DNA of 64,000 nt from Streptomyces sp. NBC_00287 (lineage in GTDB: Bacteria; Actinomycetota; Actinomycetes; Streptomycetales; Streptomycetaceae), in contig NZ_CP108053.1 in assembly GCF_036173105.1 (NCBI RefSeq), positions 3,410,001-3,474,000 on the forward strand, given 5' to 3'. Below are positions 63,401-64,000 of this stretch, in pieces. The notes beneath the pieces are model-generated. The model was not told the origin of the DNA and did no database searches. It worked only from the letters and a program-made list of their open reading frames with translations. Each line of letters opens with the position of its first letter. Within the stretch, counting starts at the first letter, position 1. The position numbers were made by a program, and so were the translations under genes.

Positions 63401-64000
63401 GTGCCCAGAAGTCCTTGGGATGTGCGCTGTGCCGGGTGGTCGAGGACGCGCGGGAGGAGCATTGCTGTCTGGATCGTCGTGGACAGCACGGAGGCGCCGC
63501 TGGTCGGGTCGCTGCGCACTGCGACCATGTATTCGGCCCCCTCGTACTCCATCTCGTCTGCGCCCGGTTCGATGTTGGTGACGAGTTCATCGTCAACGCC
63601 CGTCAGATCGGCCATGTGGCGAACGGCGTTCGACAGCGTCGCGGACAGGCCGGCGAAGGTGACCGGACTGCGCAGAGAGTGGTGCCAGCGCCGCAGGACG
63701 AGGGCTGCCTGGGCGCCGGTGGTGCCGCTGTAGGTGTGGATCTCGTCAAGCAGCATCAGGCGCGGTTTCTTGGCCGCGCCGACACCGAGCAGTTTCCCCA
63801 GCGATAGGTCGGACAGACCGCGGTTGAGCATCTCGGTGGTGGTGAACAGCACGTCCGGAGGCCGCTGGCTCATCCGATGCCGGGTCAGGACCAGCATGGA
63901 GTCGTCGAACACGCGCGAGCAGGTGCCGCAGGTCAGGCGTTCCGCTCTGGCCCTGGCGTCCTGCTCGGACCAGAACAGTGCGCCCCCGCAGACGGTGTAT
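60397..64000 (-). CDS. dpdJ: DEAD/DEAH-type helicase (N-terminus outside window), candidate DpdJ
   Basis: About 1200 C-terminal residues; the frame is open to the right edge. Helicase motifs in order: II LMLLDEIHTYSG, III LSATLSN, IV KAFVFTDDLDV, V TASLEVGFDDPDVGAV, VI FLQRKGRAGRSRR. Motif I must lie to the right. A cysteine cluster (VCGG, LTCGTC) sits just inside the edge and looks like half of a zinc knuckle inserted in the first RecA domain. The last 700 residues contain no known domain. It is the first visible gene of a three-gene overlap set. DpdJ-type helicases are this long; DISARM DrmA is the main alternative. Confidence 0.6.
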   Translation of the reverse strand, partial: YTVCGGALFWSEQDARARAERLTCGTCSRVFDDSMLVLTRHRMSQRPPDVLFTTTEMLNRGLSDLSLGKLLGVGAAKKPRLMLLDEIHTYSGTTGAQAALVLRRWHHSLRSPVTFAGLSATLSNAVRHMADLTGVDDELVTNIEPGADEMEYEGAEYMVAVRSDPTSGASVLSTTIQTAMLLPRVLDHPAQRTSQGLLGTKAFVFTDDLDVTNRLFFYLLDAEGQRYRAPRTQQFKDPLASLRRPGQGNLTDQRRAGQVWDLPVKLGHALDRPGLNVSRTTSQDAGVDTASQLVVATASLEVGFDDPDVGAVLQHKAPRGVAAFLQRKGRAGRSRRMRPYTVVVLSDYGRDRATYEAWDALFDPVLPELVLPIRNRAVLRIQATLAMLDWLADQLQPVHRYAKLWRDLKGLADPDYPDNRKVQQTAVTILRDLLRDPGRQRSLRLWIEGALQVPEELAAEILWHPPRPLILAAVPTLARRLDNEWAIAEDHTYATGKDTMGKNPLPDFFPENLFSELALPEAYVVIPAQQSWEKEPELQAMGLAQMLREYAPGRVSRRFATRNLEHRHWIPIPYGQRETVMDLAPVLQAHHREEAATVEVGGVPTPIPIVRPDRVELQLAPPELKDASNAALVWRSQFLERGLGLVARLPLSDPIGGLIDEARFFLHAQNAHVEVRRLAVQSEASLVFARGGEARVKAQFSLDDERIGLGATYDVDGLRLTITVPEVIAPPGDIDPALRSAWFQHVLTNDPDLLEQMNKFQLEWLHQTIECMLLMSAVTDSTPLPHAYQTVRETFADRLTDTLRAMFRSSDVEESESAALGRVGERLRQLLADKDIVARLDHLTDQVWNPDPAQFQAWLRQRVLATLGQAALWAAREICPEHDPEGIIVDIEPGYGPDGTWRRGQVWLTEASIGGGGFIEALATRVRPDPRRFLRLIMRAVQPSTSELVDAHMRRIVRYTNERSDWLDLVAEYRGSATQADRVKNLDRIRAQLRASGIHGAEQSVVSSLANRLLRPGSTAQTDQALRTLIDEWEIQEQRLGLEISPRTWAYLMRQRHDLDAGLNLSANSSDRQRIDAIQSALWPRGWAIRSGALQSWNPYFDNLPAAPDLLRGLFTSTADLISVTDPDAVALVRTRLAQQGSAQLIAPPEDVPVLAGMLVDLSIRAIETDFLQVFPRVVEIDHRSEGSVVATLELAEVSA

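Noticed and set aside
57672..64000. DISARM (drmA/drmC) as the identity of the helicase-PLD pair
   Set aside because: No DUF1998 (DrmB) gene lies between or after them and the third gene is not DUF1998-like; kept as an alternative, not as the call.

Overview
The window is about 73% GC with strong third-position G/C bias, GTG and TTG starts, TANNNT-type promoters and one TTA codon. Together with the gene content (csnR-K chitosan-oligosaccharide operon, ssbB next to a dynamin-like gene pair, a GlnX/GlnH/PknG cluster, a LAXTG-type sortase substrate) this points to a Streptomyces chromosome. Most of it (1-57.1 kb) looks like core Streptomyces chromosome. A tRNA-Arg(TCT) gene at 57.04-57.11 kb separates it from a lower-GC accessory segment that runs off the right edge.

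Layout. 0-3.7 kb: end of asd, a DUF1203 gene and pepN. 3.7-9.9 kb: small-molecule export and regulation, with a LysR gene broken by an in-frame stop, two EamA exporters, a divergent MarR gene with a perfect palindromic operator, and a flavin monooxygenase/TetR pair separated by five copies of a 14-bp operator. 9.6-12.4 kb: malQ with a small proline-repeat gene translationally coupled upstream. 12.6-16.9 kb: five-gene operon of ECF sigma factor, zinc-type membrane anti-sigma factor, ABC ATPase and two membrane proteins. 17-19.7 kb: HNH nuclease, MscS channel, Uma2 protein. 19.7-26.4 kb: csnR-csnE-csnF-csnG-csnH-csnK. A 229-bp palindromic repeat follows.

26.8-37.6 kb is a seven-gene signalling cluster: GlnX (four-TM sensor), GlnH (extracytoplasmic amino-acid-binding domain), a coiled-coil protein with a TTA codon, a PknG-type kinase, a PP2C phosphatase, a VWA protein and an FHA protein. 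The kinase, phosphatase and FHA protein each carry two N-terminal zinc ribbons. In mycobacteria only glnX-glnH-pknG are described together; the phosphatase/VWA/FHA extension is the part that looks undescribed. 37.6-44.8 kb: an isoaspartate-methyltransferase-like gene, a truncated haemoglobin, and a GntR-controlled acid-sugar catabolic operon (DUF1537 kinase, class II aldolase, dehydrogenase, GntP permease). 44.8-50.7 kb: ettA with a thioesterase, then an NB-ARC protein with thirteen nearly identical 42-residue TPRs. 50.9-56.7 kb: a thioester-domain surface protein, ssbB, and the dynamin-like pair dynB/dynA.

57.7-64 kb: three tightly overlapping genes on the minus strand (large helicase, single-HKD phospholipase-D-like protein, 739-residue protein of unknown fold). 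Their order and sizes resemble dpdJ-dpdK-dpdD of the 7-deazaguanine DNA modification/restriction islands. The window ends inside the helicase, so modification genes (dpdA-C, preQ0 synthesis) cannot be seen. This is my best candidate for an accessory defence system, beside the PknG cluster.

All family assignments were made by reading the sequence; no database search was run.
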